From Sideroxyarcus sp045866275 (lineage in GTDB: Bacteria > Pseudomonadota > Gammaproteobacteria > Burkholderiales > Gallionellaceae), in assembly GCA_045866275.1 (NCBI GenBank), contig BAAFRX010000002.1:100909-164908 (forward strand): a stretch of 64,000 bases of DNA, given 5' to 3'. The position numbers and the translations under genes are program-made. Positions 63,175-64,000 of the stretch are shown piece by piece (within the stretch, counting starts at the first letter, position 1; every line of letters begins with the position of its first letter). The notes under the pieces are model-generated. The model made no database searches, was not told the origin of the DNA, and worked only from the letters and a program-made list of their open reading frames with translations.

Positions 63175-63750
63175 ATGCGAAAATTCTACATACAAGGCCT
63201 GGTGGCACTCGCTCTTCTTTTCTCTTCACTTTATGCGCTCGCGCAGGATGACCTTGCGCTAGACGCGCCCCCACCGTCCGGCGATGTCCGACGCACAATT
63301 GCCAAGCAGTTGGCATCGGAATTCGCGGCACTCGACCGTCAAATTCCGACACTATCGCCATCGCAGGAGCGTTGGCTACTGACAGAGTACCAAGGTGAAA
63401 TTACTGCTGCCGGAAACCGCTACACCCCTCGTGCTCTCGCAGCTACGGACTCACTCGAGTATCAGATATATATTGTGAAGCCTCGCAATGCAGCAATTGT
63501 GGAAACATTCACTCGCATCGCGACAGGTAACGTGCGGAACAAGAACCATGAGATCGCCTTGTGGTCATCTGCTGCTAGTTGGTTTGTTGACTATCAGTAC
63601 TGGCAGGCGGTGAAGAGGCTTGTCGAACAAGGTACGGTCCAAAAGAAAATCGGCCATGTAGACGATTTCTACTTTGAAAACTATACGCTCCAGGCCCAAG
63701 CGTTGCTCTTAAAGATAGTTATTCCACATCTTGAGGGGCGGTTGCCATAA
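63175..63750 (+). CDS. Gene-cassette exported protein of unknown function
   Basis: The 191-residue protein (ATG 63175, GGAAA upstream) has a clear signal peptide (MRKFYIQGLVALALLFSSLYALA, cut near residue 23-24). The mature part is mostly helical and rich in aromatic residues (WLLTEYQGEI, NYTLQAQALLLKIV). I recognise no family. It fills cassette 3; an extension from 63121 would run back across the attC and is not used. Confidence 0.72.
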   Translation: MRKFYIQGLVALALLFSSLYALAQDDLALDAPPPSGDVRRTIAKQLASEFAALDRQIPTLSPSQERWLLTEYQGEITAAGNRYTPRALAATDSLEYQIYIVKPRNAAIVETFTRIATGNVRNKNHEIALWSSAASWFVDYQYWQAVKRLVEQGTVQKKIGHVDDFYFENYTLQAQALLLKIVIPHLEGRLP

Positions 63751-63757
63751 AGCAAAT

Positions 63758-63820
63758 ACCCAACCCGTCAGTCAAGGGGGTCTGCACAAAAGCGCGCAGA
63801 CCCTTACTTTTACGTTTAGC
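63758..63820 (+). other. attC site of cassette 3
   Basis: A 63-bp site from R'' ACCCAAC to R' GTTTAGC, with the same hairpin body (CAAGGGGGTCTG / CAGACCCTTAC; loop CACAAAAGCGCG). It is more diverged than the others. The new R' (GTTTAGC) starts cassette 4. Confidence 0.82.
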
Positions 63821-63829
63821 CTAATCTCT

Positions 63830-63880
63830 ATGACAATCGAAAAAGCAATCTCCGATCTCCACAAAGCCCACCAAACGTAA
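63830..63880 (+). pseudogene. Start of cassette 4 gene, cut off
   Basis: ATG 63830 begins MTIEKAISDLHKAHQ and stops after 16 residues. The start lies 10 bp after the cassette core, as in cassette 2. No matching R'' box (GCTAAAC) follows, so the cassette and the array seem to be broken near 63875. Confidence 0.5.
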
Positions 63881-64000
63881 GAATAAATAGGGTCACCCAT
63901 TAGTCGGCCCGCGTCAAGCGAGTAAGTGATTCTACGGCGGCATCCGCCGCCGGATTTTTTATCCCAACTCCCGCACATCAAACAAACCGCACCCGTTTCT
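63881..64000. other. Unassigned right end of window with terminator-like hairpin
   Basis: I identify no gene. GGCGGC-ATCC-GCCGCC followed by GGATTTTTT (63936-63960) is a plausible plus-strand intrinsic terminator. The stretch AATAGGGTCACCCATTAGTC looks like the edge of some repeat, but I cannot name it. Confidence 0.4.

Overview
The window is a 64 kb stretch of a bacterial chromosome, high in G+C over most of its length. It most likely comes from a betaproteobacterium; a member of the Nitrosomonadales/Gallionellaceae type is my guess rather than something shown. The reasons are a proteasome-like peptidase of the kind described in Betaproteobacteria, a lysine/alanine-rich H1-like protein, an SAH riboswitch ahead of ahcY, a hemC-hemD-hemX-hemY operon, and a PP0621-PilS-PilR-AmpD block.

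Positions 1-60,060 are dense housekeeping DNA. In order: relA/spoT (5' end missing), pabB, a proteasome-like peptidase, an H1-like repeat protein, nrdA-nrdB with a candidate NrdR box pair, pyrC, an RND efflux pair, rsmI divergent from lpoA-yraN-diaA-dolP-like(x2)-hldC-DUF971-ubiE, ubiD with two lipid A acyltransferases, the methyl cycle (metK, SAH riboswitch, ahcY, metF), rpsP-rimM-trmD-rplS, ypjD divergent from ffh, a CbbY-like phosphatase, ilvA, 5-formyl-THF cyclo-ligase, aceE-aceF, nadD-rsfS-rlmH-maf-rng, an epimerase-like protein, a ferredoxin-reductase, hemC-D-X-Y divergent from ppc, modA-modA-modB-modC, and PP0621-pilS-pilR-ampD.

Positions 60,067-63,880 are a different kind of DNA: an integron gene-cassette array without a visible integrase (CALIN-like). 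It carries a BrnT/BrnA toxin-antitoxin cassette, two cassettes of unknown function and a cut-off fourth cassette, separated by closely related attC sites. One attC is split by a complete IS1111-type (IS110 family) element, and a 5' fragment of a second copy is joined directly to the end of ampD. The 3' non-coding part of the complete element folds as a bridge/seeker RNA whose two guide segments read the attC sequence on either side of the insertion. This RNA-guided attC-targeting element is the most interesting system in the window.

A second theme is small repeats that reshape gene 3' ends. rplS has a new C-terminus created by a 78-bp unit present three times, with the likely original tail still visible downstream. 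metK is followed by a second copy of its last 14 codons that differs only at synonymous sites. The last codons and stop of hemY lie inside a dispersed hairpin element present four times between 32.7 and 45.8 kb.
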